This document shows positions 6,687-7,513 of a stretch of DNA of 7,513 bases, piece after piece (position 1 is the first letter of the stretch; each line of letters begins with the position of its first letter). The position numbers and the translations under genes were made by a program. Source of the DNA: an uncultured Bacilli bacterium (lineage in GTDB: Bacteria > Bacillota_I > Bacilli_A > RF39 > UBA660); contig CAJTUT010000032.1 in assembly GCA_910579455.1 (NCBI GenBank), positions 1-7,513 on the forward strand, in the 5' to 3' direction. A model generated the notes under the pieces. That model ran no database searches. It had not been told where the DNA came from and worked only from the letters and a program-made list of their open reading frames with translations.

Positions 6687-7040
6687 ATTAATACTTTATA
6701 AGCCATGTTCTGTACCTAATATTAGGTGACAAACATTTATCTACTGATTACTCAGTCCTTGATTTAGTTGTTATTCCCTTATCAAGGCTCCCCTACCATA
6801 ATTTGGGTTTCTCACTCGCGGGGTTTACCACGTTTCACTTTTTAGTTTCCTAAAATTCGTCACTGCGGCACTTTTCAGAGGGAGTCCTTATCCAAAGACT
6901 TAGGACTTTACCTCGCCGTTAGATTTCTCTACCTTAGGTTATTTTTTCCCTAAGCACGAACACTACGATCATCTCAGAATCGTGTGAGCATGGACTTTCC
7001 TCTATATCAATTATGATACAGCGTTTGTCAAAGTATTAAT
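6687..7040 (-). ncRNA. rnpB: RNase P RNA, B type (catalytic RNA of tRNA 5' maturation)
   Basis: The ribozyme that, with protein RnpA, removes 5' leaders from pre-tRNAs. The conserved blocks appear in order: GAGGAAAGTCC (6992-7002), AGTGCCGCAGTGACG, GGTAAACCCC (6820-6829), GAGAAACCCAAATT followed by GGTAGGGG (6790-6797, holding the GGU expected to bind tRNA CCA), and ACAGAACATGGCTTA (6699-6713). P1 is an 11-bp pairing of 7030-7040 with 6687-6697, P2 pairs GACAAAC with GTTTGTC, and P3 is CTGTATCA/TGATATAG. A hairpin with a GAAA tetraloop (6840-6855) and a P19-like ACCTAATATTAGGT (6714-6727) fit the Bacillus layout. At about 354 nt it is shorter than the roughly 400-nt B. subtilis RNA. The 5' arm of P1 contains the gpsB stop codon, and the RodZ-like ribosome binding site begins 15 nt after P1 closes. 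Exact ends are inferred from P1. Confidence 0.97.
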
Positions 7041-7368
7041 CATCCTTACCATATACCATTTTTTCTAATTTAGATAACCTACGTAATAAATCTAAATTCG
7101 TAACCTCAGGTATATCACTACTGCTATTTTTAGCAATTTCAGCATTCATTTTCATATTTCTGATTTCCTGTTTTAGACGCATAATCTCTCCGAGTAAATC
7201 CGCTTTTTCTTTTTCTAAGTCATTAATCATTGCATAAAACTGCTCATAGTCATTAATAATAATATCTAAATATTGATCAACCTCTTTTAATCTATAACCA
7301 CGTGTATCTATTTTAAAGTCTTTTTCTAAAATATCTTGTGGAGAAAGTTCTATCTTATTTTGATACAT
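7036..7368 (-). CDS. gpsB: Cell-division and elongation adaptor GpsB
   Basis: GpsB is a small DivIVA-family coiled-coil adaptor at the inner face of the membrane. It binds the cytoplasmic tails of penicillin-binding proteins and helps shuttle them between septum and side wall. The 110-residue product aligns residue for residue with B. subtilis GpsB at the start: LSPQDILEKDFK, RGY, then EVDQYLD. The groove residues Tyr25, Asp31 and Asp35 keep the same numbers. A coiled coil runs from about 36 to 75, a polar linker follows, and the C-terminal trimer-forming motif TNLDLLRRLSKLEKMVYG is intact. ATG 7368 is chosen because GGTGAT is ideally placed before it and because of this numbering; a TTG at 7380 would add four residues. 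The stop codon lies inside the rnpB P1 helix. Confidence 0.95.
   Translation of the reverse strand: MYQNKIELSPQDILEKDFKIDTRGYRLKEVDQYLDIIINDYEQFYAMINDLEKEKADLLGEIMRLKQEIRNMKMNAEIAKNSSSDIPEVTNLDLLRRLSKLEKMVYGKDD
7050..7058 (-). promoter_or_regulatory. Candidate extended -10 promoter for rnpB inside gpsB
   Basis: TGG-TATATG lies in the last codons of gpsB and would start transcription near 7043, a few bases before the P1 helix of rnpB. There is no good -35 (GTTATC at the right distance). The case rests mainly on position. Confidence 0.3.
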
Positions 7369-7372
7369 CTTA

Positions 7373-7378
7373 ATCACC
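7373..7378 (-). promoter_or_regulatory. gpsB ribosome binding site (decides the start)
   Basis: GGTGAT, the 3' part of the AGGAGGTGATC consensus, ends 4 nt before ATG 7368. It overlaps the possible TTG start at 7380, which makes that start unlikely. Confidence 0.7.
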
Positions 7379-7395
7379 AATCCCTTTACACTTAT

Positions 7396-7424
7396 ATTAT
7401 GGCATTAATGATTATTTTTGTCAA
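7396..7424 (-). promoter_or_regulatory. gpsB promoter
   Basis: A perfect -35 TTGACA (7419-7424) and a -10 CATAAT (7396-7401) have a 17-nt spacer. Initiation would fall near 7389, giving a leader of about 20 nt with the ribosome binding site. Since no terminator is seen until 5512, this promoter may also feed rnpB, the RodZ-like gene and pgsA. Confidence 0.8.
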
Positions 7425-7471
7425 TTATATCATAGGTTGTTAATTTAAGTTTGAAGTGCAACATTTCATAA

Positions 7472-7500
7472 TTGAAAAAGACATATGAATAATCTATAAT
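7472..7500 (+). promoter_or_regulatory. Divergent promoter leaving the right edge
   Basis: On the plus strand TTGAAA (7472-7477) and a perfect TATAAT (7495-7500) have a 17-nt spacer. Initiation near 7507 would transcribe rightward out of the window, away from gpsB. The stretch 7425-7513 holds no coding region that I can recognise. Confidence 0.6.
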
Positions 7501-7513
7501 ATCTTTTCGCTAC

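Noticed and set aside
6661..6700. Promoter for the RodZ-like gene at the rnpB 3' end
   Set aside because: TATAAA and TATTAA-like hexamers occur, but none has a -35 at an acceptable distance, and the sequence is explained by rnpB.
7424..7429. Second upstream -10 (TG-A-TATAAT) for gpsB
   Set aside because: The hexamer is perfect with an extended TG, but the expected -35 (AAACTT) is poor. It overlaps the -35 of the better promoter, so I left it out of the features.

Overview
The window is AT-rich bacterial DNA, and every gene recognised in it lies on the minus strand. The gene content (GpsB, a RodZ/YmfM-like HTH membrane protein, PgsA, RecA and a B-type RNase P RNA), the strong AGGAGG/GGTGA ribosome binding sites and the TTGACA/TATAAT-like promoters point to a low-GC Bacillota, most likely of class Bacilli. 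Trp is written TGG and no in-frame TGA is read through, so the code is standard. The large modular surface protein would suit a host-associated (gut-type) lineage, but that is inference.

Reading in the direction of transcription, right to left: the right edge carries a promoter pointing out of the window (7472-7500, plus strand) and, divergently, a strong promoter for gpsB (7396-7424). gpsB (7036-7368) ends inside the first helix of the RNase P RNA gene rnpB (6687-7040). About 15 nt after rnpB comes the ribosome binding site of a RodZ/YmfM-like gene (6154-6657), which overlaps pgsA (5565-6170) by 17 nt. A clear intrinsic terminator (5512-5549) closes that unit. recA (4384-5409) has its own promoter, a probable LexA/SOS box and its own terminator (4327-4376). 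The left 4.2 kb is a single open frame, with its own promoter (4265-4293), that runs off the left edge without a stop: the first 1408 codons of a very large surface protein.

The housekeeping part merges two neighbourhoods known from Bacillus, gpsB-rnpB and ymfM-pgsA-cinA-recA, but cinA is missing. These genes serve cell-envelope growth (GpsB, RodZ-like, PgsA), tRNA 5' maturation (RNase P) and recombination with SOS control (RecA). The surface protein has an N-terminal membrane anchor, two Ig/Fn3-like modules, a hypervariable-looking Asn/Gly/Asp/Thr linker built from a 30-nt tandem repeat, a HYR-like module, about eleven roughly 80-residue beta modules, and what looks like the beginning of a discoidin-type (F5/8 C) domain at the edge. 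It is the least ordinary object in the window. I see no CRISPR array, insertion sequence, tRNA, riboswitch or phage gene.
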